Part shown: piece after piece, positions 32,237 through 41,501 of the stretch
Numbering within the stretch: the first letter of the stretch is position 1
Layout: each line of letters opens with the position of its first letter
From: Oscillospiraceae bacterium
Lineage (GTDB): Bacteria; Bacillota; Clostridia; Oscillospirales; Oscillospiraceae
Assembly: GCA_017412765.1 (NCBI GenBank)
Contig: JAFPWN010000044.1
Location: 1 to 64,000, forward strand
Direction: 5' to 3'
Length of the DNA stretch: 64,000 nt
The notes under the pieces: generated by a model
The model's input: only the letters and a program-made list of their open reading frames with translations
What the model was told of the DNA's origin: nothing
The model's database searches: none
Made by a program: the position numbers and the translations under genes

Positions 32237-33502
32237 TTGTACAGACCCTTGGCAGATGAGATAAGACCCCAGACTCTCGACGAGGTCTACGGTCAGCAGC
32301 ATATTTTGGGTGAAAACGGCCTCCTGCGGCGCATTATAAGCTCCGGCAGCATACCGAATATGATATTTTACGGCCCCTCCGGCTCGGGAAAGACGACGGT
32401 TGCGAACATAATCGCCCGCGAAACGAAGCGCGAGCTCAGACGGCTGAACGCGACTACGGCGTCGCTCTCGGATATCCGCGACATCATCGCGGAGCTCGAT
32501 ACCATGCTCGTGCCGAACGGGATACTTCTCTACCTCGACGAGATACAGTACTTCAATAAAAAACAGCAGCAGAGCCTGCTTGAGTTTATAGAAAACGGCA
32601 AAATAACGCTCATCGCCTCGACGACCGAAAACCCGTACTTCTACGTTTACAACGCGGTTTTGTCGCGCTCAACTGTCTTTGAGTTCAAGGAATTAAAGGC
32701 TGAGGACGTCGAAAAGGCGGTAATTCGCGCCTGCGGCATCATGGAAAAGCGTGTAGGCACCGAGGCGGCGATAGAGGACGGCGTAACGCGGCACATCGCC
32801 GCGACCTCATCCGGCGACGTGAGAAAGGCGCTCAACTCCGTCGAGCTTCTCTTTACCGCGGCGCCGGTGCGCGGAGGTAAGCTGCGGATAACTCTCGCGG
32901 ACGCGGAGGCGGTCAGCCAGAAGAGCGCAATGCACTATGACCGCGACGGCGACAGCCACTTCGACTCCGTATCAGCGCTGATGAAAAGTCTGCGCGGCTC
33001 CGACCCGGACGCGGCTCTGCACTATCTGGCGCGGACGCTCTCAGCGGGCGACCTGCCCGGCGCGTGCCGCAGGATACTCTGTTCTGCCTCGGAGGATATA
33101 GGGCTTGCGTACCCGCAGGCGGTGCCGATCGTCAAGGCCTGCGTGGACTCTGCCTTGCAGCTCGGACTTCCTGAGGCGCGGCTCCCGCTTGCCGAGGCTG
33201 TCATACTTCTTGCGACGGCGCCGAAATCAAACTCCGTCGTTATGGCGATAGATAGGGCAATGGATGACGTTCAGCGCGGCAAGGCGGGACCTGTTCCGCG
33301 CGAAATGCAGAACGTACACGCCGACGGAACGGGCTTTGAGCGCGAGCAGGGCTACAAGTACCCGCACTCATACCCGAATCACTGGGTCGAACAGCAGTAT
33401 CTGCCCGATAATCTTGTCGGCACTGTGTATTACGAGTACGGCGACAACAAAAACGAGCAGGCGGCGAGAGCCTACTGGGAAAAGATAAAGGGGGAAAAGT
33501 GA
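32237..33502 (+). CDS. rarA: Replication-associated recombination protein A (RarA/MgsA AAA+ ATPase)
   Basis: A 421-residue AAA+ ATPase acting at stalled replication forks. Walker A GPSGSGKTT (near residue 47), Walker B LYLDEIQYF, sensor STTENPYF and C-terminal tetramerisation region (HYDRDGDSHFDSVSAL; PKSNSVVMAIDRAM; YPHSYPNHWVEQQYLPD) are typical. Start is TTG 32237, 2 bases after the previous stop. Confidence 0.95.
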   Translation: MYRPLADEIRPQTLDEVYGQQHILGENGLLRRIISSGSIPNMIFYGPSGSGKTTVANIIARETKRELRRLNATTASLSDIRDIIAELDTMLVPNGILLYLDEIQYFNKKQQQSLLEFIENGKITLIASTTENPYFYVYNAVLSRSTVFEFKELKAEDVEKAVIRACGIMEKRVGTEAAIEDGVTRHIAATSSGDVRKALNSVELLFTAAPVRGGKLRITLADAEAVSQKSAMHYDRDGDSHFDSVSALMKSLRGSDPDAALHYLARTLSAGDLPGACRRILCSASEDIGLAYPQAVPIVKACVDSALQLGLPEARLPLAEAVILLATAPKSNSVVMAIDRAMDDVQRGKAGPVPREMQNVHADGTGFEREQGYKYPHSYPNHWVEQQYLPDNLVGTVYYEYGDNKNEQAARAYWEKIKGEK

Positions 33503-33503
33503 G

Positions 33504-34526
33504 ATGCTCCATTTTGAATGCGATTATACGCGCGGGTGCCACCCCGAGATTATGCGCCGCCTTGCGGAGACGAATATGCTCTCCACGACCGGCTACGGCG
33601 AGGACGAGTTCTGCTCTTCCGCGAGGGCGAAGATACGCGCCGCCGTCGGCAACGATAACGCCGCTGTGTGGTTCTGCGTCGGCGGTACTCAGACGAACGC
33701 CACGGTCATTTCCGCGCTCTTAAAGCCGTGGGAGGGAGTTATCTCCGCCACGACCGGCCACGTAAACGGCCACGAGGCGGGAGCGATCGAGCACAGCGGT
33801 CACAAGGTCATCACGCTGGAGCACGAAAACGGCAAGCTGAGCGCCAAAACTCTCCGCGCGTATCTCACCGGCTTCTACAACGACGAGGCGTGGCGCCACA
33901 TCGCGCGCCCGGGCATGGTCTATATCAGCTTCCCGACGGAGTACGGAACGGTCTATTCTCAGCGCGAGCTTGAAGAGATACATTCCGTCTGCCGCGAGTA
34001 CGCCATACCGCTGTTCATTGACGGCGCGCGCCTCGGTTACGGGCTTTGCGCCGATGGCGGCGACGTTACGCTTGAGAGCCTTGCGGGAGAGTGCGAGGTA
34101 TTCTACGTCGGCGGAACGAAGGTCGGCGCGCTCTTCGGCGAGGCGGTCGTGTTTACCGATAAGGATCTGTGCCCCGACTTCTTCACGGCGATGAAGCAGC
34201 AGGGGGCGGTGCTCGCAAAGGGCAGGCTCCTCGGCGTGCAGTTCGATACGCTCTTTACTGACGGACTGTATCTCAGGATCTCACAGAACGCCGTTGACAG
34301 AGCGGGGGAGCTGAAAAAGATACTGCGCGATAAGGGCTATCGCTTCCATATCGACTCACCGACGAACCAGGTTTTCCCGATAGTCAGCGATGAGAAATTA
34401 CGTAAACTTAAAGAAAAGGTCAATCTTTCCGTCTGGGAGCCGCACCCCGATGGTTGGGTCATCCGCCTCTGCACCGATTGGGCGACGACGGAGGAAGAAA
34501 TAAAGCTTATCAAGGAAATTCTGTGA
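33504..34526 (+). CDS. Threonine aldolase / beta-eliminating lyase family PLP enzyme
   Basis: A 340-residue fold-type I PLP enzyme of the low-specificity L-threonine aldolase family, which splits threonine to glycine and acetaldehyde. The PLP lysine is in YVGGTKVGALFG (about residue 202) and the aspartate in FIDGARLGYG (about 171). ATG 33504 is 1 base after the rarA stop, with GGGGGAAAAG as ribosome site. Closely related tryptophan-indole-type lyases cannot be fully excluded. Confidence 0.88.
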   Translation: MLHFECDYTRGCHPEIMRRLAETNMLSTTGYGEDEFCSSARAKIRAAVGNDNAAVWFCVGGTQTNATVISALLKPWEGVISATTGHVNGHEAGAIEHSGHKVITLEHENGKLSAKTLRAYLTGFYNDEAWRHIARPGMVYISFPTEYGTVYSQRELEEIHSVCREYAIPLFIDGARLGYGLCADGGDVTLESLAGECEVFYVGGTKVGALFGEAVVFTDKDLCPDFFTAMKQQGAVLAKGRLLGVQFDTLFTDGLYLRISQNAVDRAGELKKILRDKGYRFHIDSPTNQVFPIVSDEKLRKLKEKVNLSVWEPHPDGWVIRLCTDWATTEEEIKLIKEIL

Positions 34527-35005
34527 TGAACCTGTTGCCTGATTGGAAATTTGACCGCGTGAGCCAAATAAGCCCGGATTTTCTCAAAAAAGAGGGAATC
34601 AGCGTACTTTTGGTTGACCTTGACAATACCCTCGCCCCGTATTATCACGGCTCTCCCGCGCAGCATACCATCGCCTGGGCGCGGCTGTTGAGGGCGAGCG
34701 GGATAGATATAGTCGTCTACTCAAATAACAAGACAGACCGCCCGCGCGGCTTTGCCGAGCTTTTGGGTACGGAATATTATGTAAAGCAAGCCCGCAAGCC
34801 TCGCAGCGATAAGATAGCGGAAGCGCTGAGGATAACGGGAAAAAATATCAACGAATGCTGCGTCGTCGGCGATCAGATTTTCACGGACGTGCTGCTCAGC
34901 AAAAACGCGGGCTGCCGCTCAATACTCGTCGAGCCGATAAAGCTCTCAAACCCCCTGCACATCGTGCGCTTTGCGCTCGAGCTGCCATGGAGGCATACGA
35001 AATGA
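34526..35005 (+). CDS. YqeG family HAD-IIIA phosphatase
   Basis: A 159-residue HAD hydrolase: motif I LLVDLDNTLAPY (nucleophile Asp), motif II YSNNK, motif IV VVGDQIFTDVL. YqeG in Bacillus sits by yqeH; the relative PGP phosphatases act on phosphatidylglycerophosphate in plants and cyanobacteria. The ATG overlaps the previous stop (TGATG) and its end overlaps the next start by 4 bases. Confidence 0.92.
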   Translation: MNLLPDWKFDRVSQISPDFLKKEGISVLLVDLDNTLAPYYHGSPAQHTIAWARLLRASGIDIVVYSNNKTDRPRGFAELLGTEYYVKQARKPRSDKIAEALRITGKNINECCVVGDQIFTDVLLSKNAGCRSILVEPIKLSNPLHIVRFALELPWRHTK

Positions 35006-36360
35006 AGAAATCTGCGATAATAATTCTTGCCCTTGTCATGACGCTCCCAGTATGCTCCTGCGGAGTATATAAGGCGGTTTTCGACGCGATTCTGCCGGAA
35101 AAGGAGAGCGAATTGCCCGAGGACTACGACGAATACCTCGAATGGAAGGCCGAGCGCGATAAAGGCGCGGACAATACACCCGAGCCGGAGCCGGACGAGC
35201 CTGAGGAGCCGGGCTTCAAACTGCCCGAGGTTTTTCAGATTCTGCCGCCGGAGACGAACGAGCCGGAGGAGGAAGTCGAGCGCGCGGAGCCTAAGGTTCC
35301 GGAGATAATGCTGCCGCAGGTCAAGCCGTCCGAGCCGGTTACGCGGGAGCTTGTGTCGGACGTGCTCGAGGTCAGTGAGGGCTATAAAGAGGATAAGAGC
35401 ACCGTTTACATTCAGGACCCCGCCGATTATTTCAGTACGGCTATCAGCTACACCGGCGTTTCGACCTCGAAAAATTACCGCGTGCGCAAGTTCACAGGCA
35501 GCGCCGACGACTACGAGAAGCTCCGCGCTTATATGGACGCAATAACATCTTCCGGGCATAATCTCAAAAGGCTCGAGGACTATTATCAGACGTACGACAG
35601 CGGGAAGACGTTTTTCAGCTTCTGCGCGGATTACACGGGAACGGGCTACGTCAGCGCGAAAACCGAAGAGCCGTACAAAGGCGTCAAATGCACCATTATG
35701 CTCTACGGCTCTGTTGAGCGCGGAAAGCTCAAGGCTGCGCTGTGGATCCCCGGGGCGATGGATATGGTCGATCTCGGGCTGCGCTATAACGGCGAGAATG
35801 TCGCAGGCGGCGCTGCTGTGTCCGGCGAGAGCGCGGCGGCGGGGCTGTATAAATGCTCCGACGGCAGCTATATCACGACCGACGAGCGCTTTGAGATAGC
35901 CGGCGCCGGGAAAGCCGTAGTTTACCGCGACGGGGAGATGATCGAGGCGACCGCGCGCTTTTCCCGCGACGAGGGCGGTCAGGTCGACCGCTTCTTCGTG
36001 GAGGATTTTTACCGCGACGAGTATCTCTACCTTGCGCTTCCGGCAAAATACTTCCGTCAGGGCGACGTTATGACCCTCGATGATCTGTGCTCGAATGAGG
36101 AGCTTATCGTCAAAAACGGCGGACAGCTTACCGGCACGGTTAACCGCTTTTCGAGCTATTATTTCGCTCCGATCTACGCTATGCACCGCTCGGGGCAGGA
36201 CATTGCCGCGATTAAGGGCGAGGGCAATATCTTCTCCGCCGCTACGGTGAGGTTTCTCTGCGTCGAGCCGAAGGGCGAGGCCGTGGTGTACTTTTACGCC
36301 GAGTTTCCGAATTCGCCGAAAACCGTCGAGGCGGTCGCCTGCTTTTCGCTTTCAGAATAA
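35002..36360 (+). CDS. Putative lipoprotein with Pro/Glu-rich linker
   Basis: A 452-residue exported protein. Residues 1-20 form a lipoprotein signal peptide (IIILALVMTLPVCSC, lipid-attachment Cys near 20). A strongly acidic Pro/Glu linker (about 55-120) leads to a globular region of 300 residues that is not recognised. ATG 35002 follows GGAGG and overlaps the yqeG stop. Confidence 0.75.
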   Translation: MKKSAIIILALVMTLPVCSCGVYKAVFDAILPEKESELPEDYDEYLEWKAERDKGADNTPEPEPDEPEEPGFKLPEVFQILPPETNEPEEEVERAEPKVPEIMLPQVKPSEPVTRELVSDVLEVSEGYKEDKSTVYIQDPADYFSTAISYTGVSTSKNYRVRKFTGSADDYEKLRAYMDAITSSGHNLKRLEDYYQTYDSGKTFFSFCADYTGTGYVSAKTEEPYKGVKCTIMLYGSVERGKLKAALWIPGAMDMVDLGLRYNGENVAGGAAVSGESAAAGLYKCSDGSYITTDERFEIAGAGKAVVYRDGEMIEATARFSRDEGGQVDRFFVEDFYRDEYLYLALPAKYFRQGDVMTLDDLCSNEELIVKNGGQLTGTVNRFSSYYFAPIYAMHRSGQDIAAIKGEGNIFSAATVRFLCVEPKGEAVVYFYAEFPNSPKTVEAVACFSLSE

Positions 36361-36382
36361 AAACTCAAAGGAGATAATATAA

Positions 36383-37450
36383 ATGACCGAAAACATTCCG
36401 AAGATCCAAAAAGCCGTTGAGGGAGCCGATTTCGAGGCGCTGCTCATAAACTCAGAGCAGAACCGATTTTACGCGACGGGCTTCCCGTCCTCAGCCGGAG
36501 AGCTGCTTATCACCGGCGACGAGAGCGTGCTGTTCATCGACAGCCGCTATTTCGAGGAGGCGAGCGCAAAGATAAAGACCGCGCGCGTCGAGGAGCTCAA
36601 AAACCGCCAGAAGGCATACGAGCAGATGGCGGACTTTCTCAACAAAAAGGGTGTTAAGCGCCTCGCCGTCGAGATGGGCAGTATGTCGCACTCGCAGTTT
36701 CTTATGCTTGATGAAAAGCTGCCGTTCGAGCTTGTTAACGGGCAGGAGCTGATAAGCGGCCTTCGCGCGGTCAAGAGCGAGGAGGAGCTGCAGCTTCTCA
36801 GAAACGCGCAGGCGGTGGCGTCGAAGAGCTTTCTTGAGCTTGTGCCGCGCATTACGCGAAATATGTCTGAGCGCGACGTGGCGACCGAGCTTTTCTGCCT
36901 CATGCTCAGAAACGGCGCGGATGATAAGGCGTTCGACACCATCAGTGTAAACGCGGTTCACTCATCTTCTCCGCACGGCCATCCGGACGGCAGAAAGCTT
37001 CAGAACGGCTTTCTCACCATCGACTTCGGCGCGAGAGTTGCCGGCTACAACTCCGACACGACCCGCACTATCTGCATCGGCGACCCCGACAGGGAGATGG
37101 AGAAGGTCTACAATATCGTCCTCGCCGCTCAGCTCGAGGCTATGGACAAGGCGCGCCCCGGCATGAGCGCGAGAGATTACGACGGCGTCGCGCGAAAGGT
37201 CATCGCTGACGCGGGCTACGGCGAGTATTTCACCCACTCCCTCTCTCACGGCCTCGGCATCGACGTTCACGAGCGCCCGTTCTCCGGTCAGGGCAGCACT
37301 GACGTACTTCAGGCGGGCAACGTAGTTTCCGACGAGCCGGGCATCTATATCCCCGGCAAGTGGGGCGTCAGGATCGAGGACTGCATCGTGATCAAAGAGG
37401 GCGGAGTTGAAAATCTCTGCGATCTTAGAAAAGATTTATGGGTAATTTAA
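36383..37450 (+). CDS. M24 family Xaa-Pro aminopeptidase
   Basis: A 355-residue creatinase-fold aminopeptidase P-like enzyme. Metal ligands are visible: Asp in TIDFGARVAGYNSD and the following DTTRT, His in HSLSHGLGIDVHE, Glu in DEPGIYIPG, and Glu in GVRIEDC. Removes N-terminal residues before proline. In Firmicutes it commonly precedes efp, as here. Confidence 0.93.
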   Translation: MTENIPKIQKAVEGADFEALLINSEQNRFYATGFPSSAGELLITGDESVLFIDSRYFEEASAKIKTARVEELKNRQKAYEQMADFLNKKGVKRLAVEMGSMSHSQFLMLDEKLPFELVNGQELISGLRAVKSEEELQLLRNAQAVASKSFLELVPRITRNMSERDVATELFCLMLRNGADDKAFDTISVNAVHSSSPHGHPDGRKLQNGFLTIDFGARVAGYNSDTTRTICIGDPDREMEKVYNIVLAAQLEAMDKARPGMSARDYDGVARKVIADAGYGEYFTHSLSHGLGIDVHERPFSGQGSTDVLQAGNVVSDEPGIYIPGKWGVRIEDCIVIKEGGVENLCDLRKDLWVI

Positions 37451-37458
37451 AATAATTC

Positions 37459-37487
37459 TTGCCAAACGGCGTATTCTTTGGTACAAT
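37459..37487 (+). promoter_or_regulatory. Sigma-A promoter of efp
   Basis: TTGCCA (37459-37464), 17-base spacer, TACAAT (37482-37487), directly after the M24 peptidase gene. Confidence 0.75.
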
Positions 37488-37528
37488 AAACCGTAAACTT
37501 ATGAATAACTCTATCGGGAGGACTAAAT

Positions 37529-38098
37529 ATGGCAACAATCACCGCCGGCGATTTCAGAAACGGCAAGACCTTTGAGTACGAGGGCAAGCCCGTTGTTGTC
37601 GTCGAATTCCAGCACGTTAAGCCCGGCAAGGGCGCGGCTTTCGTCCGCACCAAGATGAAGAACCTCATCACCGGCGCTGTCACCGAGACTTCCTTCAACC
37701 CAACCGCTAAGTTTGAGGAAGCGTTTGTAGAGCGTAAGGAAGCCGAGTACAGCTACAATGACGGCGACCTCTATTACTTCATGGATCCCGAGACCTATGA
37801 GATGGAGCCGGTCAACAAGTCCGACCTCTCCGACAACTTCAAGTTCGTCAAGGAGAACATGGTCTGCACCATCCAGTCCTACAAGGGCAAGGTTTTCTCC
37901 GTCGATCCCCCCAACTTCGTTGAGCTCGAGGTCACCGAGACCGATCCGGGCTTTGCAGGCAACACAGCCACCAACACTCTCAAGCCCGCGACCCTCGAGA
38001 CCGGCGCCGAGATCAAGGTTCCCCTCTTCATCGGCCCGGGCGAGAAGATCCGTATCGACACCCGCACCGGCGAGTATCTTGAGCGCGCAAAGGGTTAA
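37529..38098 (+). CDS. efp: Elongation factor P
   Basis: A 189-residue EF-P that rescues ribosomes stalled at polyproline. The tip loop KPGKG puts the modifiable lysine at residue 34. There is no epmA/epmB (beta-lysylation) gene in the window, in line with other Firmicutes. Codon use is strongly optimised. ATG 37529 follows CGGGAGGAC. Confidence 0.97.
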   Translation: MATITAGDFRNGKTFEYEGKPVVVVEFQHVKPGKGAAFVRTKMKNLITGAVTETSFNPTAKFEEAFVERKEAEYSYNDGDLYYFMDPETYEMEPVNKSDLSDNFKFVKENMVCTIQSYKGKVFSVDPPNFVELEVTETDPGFAGNTATNTLKPATLETGAEIKVPLFIGPGEKIRIDTRTGEYLERAKG

Positions 38099-38133
38099 GC
38101 ACTCTGAAATAATACTTTTAGGAGGTAATCATT

Positions 38134-38574
38134 ATGACTGCATCTGAAAAGGTAGCATATCTCAAGGGACTTCTTGAGGGCATGGAGATCGACGTTGAGA
38201 AGGGCCAGGGCAAGCTCCTTGCCGCCATTATCGACGTGCTTGAGGATCTCGCTCTCGGCCTTGACGACGTTGAGGACTCCATCGACGAGCTTGAAAGCGG
38301 ACTCGATGCCGTTTCCGACGATCTCGAGGAGGTCGAACAGATCGTCTATGACATCGACGAGGACGACGATGACTATGACGACGAGGATGACGACGATATG
38401 GAATACGACGGCGACGACGATTACGATTACAGCGTAGTCTGCCCGGCGTGCGGCGAGGAGTTCCTCCTTGAAAACGAGGACCTCGACGCCGGAGTCATCA
38501 CCTGCCCTGAGTGCGGTGAGACGCTCGAACTCGACTTCTCCGAGGACGAGGACGAGGAAGATACCGAGAAATAA
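38134..38574 (+). CDS. CD1247-type N-terminal domain protein with acidic linker and zinc ribbon
   Basis: A 146-residue protein: helical N-terminal domain (MTASEKVAYLKGLLEGM) typical of the CD1247 family of Clostridia, an extremely acidic Asp/Tyr linker (about 70-105), and a C-terminal zinc ribbon with CPACG and CPECG. Function unknown. It follows efp by 35 bases with AGGAGGT before the ATG, so both share a transcript. Confidence 0.85.
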   Translation: MTASEKVAYLKGLLEGMEIDVEKGQGKLLAAIIDVLEDLALGLDDVEDSIDELESGLDAVSDDLEEVEQIVYDIDEDDDDYDDEDDDDMEYDGDDDYDYSVVCPACGEEFLLENEDLDAGVITCPECGETLELDFSEDEDEEDTEK

Positions 38575-38591
38575 GCAAAAAATCATAGAGA

Positions 38592-38619
38592 GGGGAGGGG
38601 CTTGCCCCTCCCCGTTTTT
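38592..38619 (+). terminator. Terminator of the efp transcript
   Basis: GGGGAGGGG, loop CTTG, CCCCTCCCC, then GTTTTT. Confidence 0.85.
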
Positions 38620-38650
38620 CGTTACGGGGACATTTGCCCGCAAAAGGGTA

Positions 38651-38697
38651 TTACGGATTGCCACGCCAGTGTTCGCACTGGCTCGCAATGACACGGC
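38651..38697. repeat. REP-like palindromic repeat (GGATTGCCAC...CTCGCAATGACA type)
   Basis: GGATTGCCAC and GCCAGTG, loop TTCG, CACTGGC and TCGCAATGACA form an imperfect hairpin. This layout is well known as a scattered intergenic repeat in several bacterial groups, including gut Clostridia. It lies between the efp terminator and the ABC-F gene and does not code. Confidence 0.75.
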
Positions 38698-38734
38698 GGA
38701 TGATATAGGACACAAACTCTGAGGACAGAATGCT

Positions 38735-40603
38735 ATGACTGACATATCCGTTAAAAACTTAAAAATCGGCTTTGAGGTCGGGGAGAACGTGCTCGACGGG
38801 CTCTCCTTCGAGGTCTTTGAGGGCGAACACGTCGGCATCCTCGGGCGAAACGGCGCGGGCAAAACTACGCTTTTCCGCTGTCTCACCGGAGAGCTTACGC
38901 CGGACGAGGGCGAGATAGTCATCCCGAGATCCAAGCGGCTCGGCGTTCTGAGCCAGATTCCCGTCTATCCGGCAAGCTTCACGGCGGAGGACGTTCTCAA
39001 AACAGCCGAGGAGCGCGTGCGCGCCTTCGGCCGGGAGATGCAGGAGCTGGAGAAGAAAATGGCTGAGGGCGACAATTCCGAAGCGACGCTCCGGCGCTAC
39101 GACTTCGTATCCTCGGAATTTCTGCGCCTCGGCGGCTACGAGCTTCAGCGCTTCCGCGACACCGTAGCAAACGGTCTCGGAATACCGAAGGCTCAGCGCG
39201 CGCAGCTCTTTTCAGAGCTTTCCGGCGGCGAAAAGACGCGCATAAACCTCGCGCGGCTTATCCTCGAGGATACGGATATCCTTCTGCTCGACGAGCCGAC
39301 GAACCACCTCGATATGAGCGCCGTAGAATGGCTCGAGGACTACGTTTCGCGCTTCCGCGGAACGGTGCTCGCAATAAGCCACGACCGATACTTCCTCGAC
39401 CGGGCGATAAGCCGGATAATCGAGGTGCTGGACGGAAAGGCGGAGTTCTACTCCGGCGCGTACAGCTTCTACGTCGAGGAAAAGCGCAGGCGCTACGATG
39501 AACAGCTCAAGGCTTACGAGAAGGCGGAGGCGAAGATCGCTCAGCTCAGAAAGGCTGCGGCAGACCTGCATCTCTGGGCATTTATGGGCTCGGACAAGCT
39601 GCACAAGCGCGCCTTTTCTATGGAAAAGCGCATTGAGAAAATGGCTTCTGTCGAAAAGCCGACGCAGGAGCGCACGCTTCGCGCTCGATTCAACGAAACG
39701 GAGTTTCGCGCTGACGACGTGCTCGTGACGAAGGGACTCGGCAAGAGCTTCGGCGAGAGACAGCTCTTTTCGGGCGTGGAGCTTCAGATGCGCGGCGGCG
39801 AGAGGATCGCGCTCATCGGCGACAACGGCACCGGAAAATCGACCTTCATCCGCATGATAATGAACGAGGAGGAGCCGACGGAGGGACTTATAAAGCTCGG
39901 TCCCTCGGTCAAAATCGCGTATCTTCCGCAGATAGTCGAGTTCAGGGACGAGTCGCTCACCGTTCTCGAAACGGCAATGTACGAGGGCAGGATGCAGCCG
40001 CAGGAGGCGCGTGACCGCCTCGGAGCGTACTTTTTCACGGGCGAGGACGTTCACACTCCGGTAAGCCAGCTCTCGGGGGGCGAGCGGTCAAGGCTCAAGA
40101 TGTGCATGATAATGCGCGGCAGCGTGAATCTTCTCATCCTCGACGAGCCGACAAACCACCTCGACCTTGCCTCGCGCGAGTGGATGGAGAATGCGCTGAT
40201 GGACTACGGCGAGGCGCTGCTGTTCGTTTCGCACGACAGATATTTCATCAACAAATTCGCAACGAGAGTGTGGGAGCTTGAAAACGGCAGGCTCACCGAC
40301 TACCCCGTCGGCTACGAGCGCTACCGCGAAATAAAGGCGCGAGCCGACTCTGTCCCGGTAAAGACCGAGCCGCAGAGGGCGGAGAAGCCGGTTAAGAAGC
40401 AGAACACGTACAATAAGGACAAGGAGCTGAAGCGCGTCGAGCGCTCTATCAGCGAGCTTGAGACGAAGCTTGAAGAAAACCAGAGAGCGCAGGACGAGTT
40501 TTCGTCTGACTACTCAAAGCTCATGGAGCTTGGGATAGAGTATGAGGCGATCCAGTCTGAGCTTGCCGGATTGTACCTTAAATGGGAGGAGCTTGCGGAA
40601 TGA
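38735..40603 (+). CDS. ABC-F family ATPase
   Basis: A 622-residue soluble protein with two ABC domains: Walker A GRNGAGKTT (near residue 36) and GDNGTGKST (near 363), signatures LSGGEKTR and LSGGERSR, with LLDEPTNHLD in both. A charged inter-domain linker and C-terminal coiled coil (about 560-620) mark the YdiF-like ABC-F group, which act on the ribosomal E site (translation factors or antibiotic protection). No membrane part is present. Which role applies cannot be read from sequence. Confidence 0.93.
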   Translation: MTDISVKNLKIGFEVGENVLDGLSFEVFEGEHVGILGRNGAGKTTLFRCLTGELTPDEGEIVIPRSKRLGVLSQIPVYPASFTAEDVLKTAEERVRAFGREMQELEKKMAEGDNSEATLRRYDFVSSEFLRLGGYELQRFRDTVANGLGIPKAQRAQLFSELSGGEKTRINLARLILEDTDILLLDEPTNHLDMSAVEWLEDYVSRFRGTVLAISHDRYFLDRAISRIIEVLDGKAEFYSGAYSFYVEEKRRRYDEQLKAYEKAEAKIAQLRKAAADLHLWAFMGSDKLHKRAFSMEKRIEKMASVEKPTQERTLRARFNETEFRADDVLVTKGLGKSFGERQLFSGVELQMRGGERIALIGDNGTGKSTFIRMIMNEEEPTEGLIKLGPSVKIAYLPQIVEFRDESLTVLETAMYEGRMQPQEARDRLGAYFFTGEDVHTPVSQLSGGERSRLKMCMIMRGSVNLLILDEPTNHLDLASREWMENALMDYGEALLFVSHDRYFINKFATRVWELENGRLTDYPVGYERYREIKARADSVPVKTEPQRAEKPVKKQNTYNKDKELKRVERSISELETKLEENQRAQDEFSSDYSKLMELGIEYEAIQSELAGLYLKWEELAE

Positions 40604-41361
40604 AGAAGTACGCTTCATATCTCATAACAGCTGCGGCGTGCCTCGCCGTCGGGCTCTTTTTCCGCTTCGCGCTGATGGGATACAGGGTGCTTGGCTACGG
40701 GTTTATGCTCATTGCGCTCGCGGCTCTGTACTTCATGGCGCTGAAGATCCTTGAGCCAAAGGCGCCGAGGACGGCAAAATTTCTCGACAAGCTCGGCTCT
40801 TACGGCATAATTCTATTTTCGTTTGCCCTCGTCATAACGGTTGCGATGATAGCCGTGGACGCAAAGGGCGAGGATAACGGCGGCGCGGACTATGCGATAG
40901 TACTCGGCGCGGGCGTGAACGGCGAGGAGCCGAGCGCTTCGCTCGCTGCAAGACTGCGCGCGGCGAAGGAATACGCCGAGGCTAATCCCGACTGCGTGAT
41001 CATCGTTTCCGGCGGAAAGGGCTCGGGCGAGAACATCTCCGAAGCGGAGTGCATGCGCCGGTGGCTCGTCCGGAACGGCGTGGACGAGGCGCGCATAATT
41101 ATGGAGGACAGATCAAAGCGAACGGAGGAAAATCTCGCCTTTTCCCGCGAGATAATACTCTCGCGCGAGCCGGATTTTGACGGCAGAGTGTGCGTCATAA
41201 CCGAGATCTACCACGTCACCCGCGCGAAGCTCTTTGCGCGCAAGGCGGGCTTTGAGAGCGTTGTGAGCGCGTGGGGCTGGACGGGGCTGCCCGTGCTGAC
41301 GGCAAATTATTACATACGCGAGGCGCTCGGCGTCTGGCACTTTTTGGTGTTCTCGAGATAA
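40600..41361 (+). CDS. YdcF / DUF218 family membrane protein
   Basis: A 253-residue protein with three N-terminal membrane helices (about 5-25, 30-50, 65-90) and a DUF218 domain (YAIVLGAGVNGEEPSASLAAR; IIVSGGKGSGE; RTEENLAFSREI). Family members (SanA, ElyC) affect envelope or exopolysaccharide homeostasis. ATG 40600 overlaps the ABC-F stop and follows GGGAGG. Confidence 0.88.
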   Translation: MKKYASYLITAAACLAVGLFFRFALMGYRVLGYGFMLIALAALYFMALKILEPKAPRTAKFLDKLGSYGIILFSFALVITVAMIAVDAKGEDNGGADYAIVLGAGVNGEEPSASLAARLRAAKEYAEANPDCVIIVSGGKGSGENISEAECMRRWLVRNGVDEARIIMEDRSKRTEENLAFSREIILSREPDFDGRVCVITEIYHVTRAKLFARKAGFESVVSAWGWTGLPVLTANYYIREALGVWHFLVFSR

Positions 41362-41376
41362 GCCTGAGAGCGCCGC

Positions 41377-41420
41377 AACCGCATTTGTTGGTCAAAAGAC
41401 AACAAATGCGGTTCTTTTTT
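41377..41420 (+). terminator. Terminator after the YdcF gene
   Basis: A 14-base perfect stem (AACCGCATTTGTTG, 41377-41390, with 41400-41413) and a C-TTTTTT tail. Confidence 0.9.
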
Positions 41421-41439
41421 ACAATTTTTCTATATCCAT

Positions 41440-41467
41440 GGGACGTTTCGGGACTCTGAAGGATATT
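41440..41467 (+). promoter_or_regulatory. Possible ECF-type promoter of the sigma factor operon
   Basis: GGGACG (41440-41445) and GATATT (41462-41467) are 16 bases apart, resembling the GGAAC-type -35 seen upstream of the DUF4349 gene; a GTCTAA also occurs at 41479-41484. GACTCT and AGAGTC form an inverted repeat here. Autoregulation by the sigma factor is likely for its type but the exact boxes are uncertain. Confidence 0.4.
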
Positions 41468-41501
41468 TATATAAGAGAGTCTAAAAGGGACGTGATGGAT
41501 A

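Noticed and set aside
34873..36186. 437-codon minus-strand frame opposite the lipoprotein
   Set aside because: No start signals; the plus-strand gene has a clear signal peptide and ribosome site.
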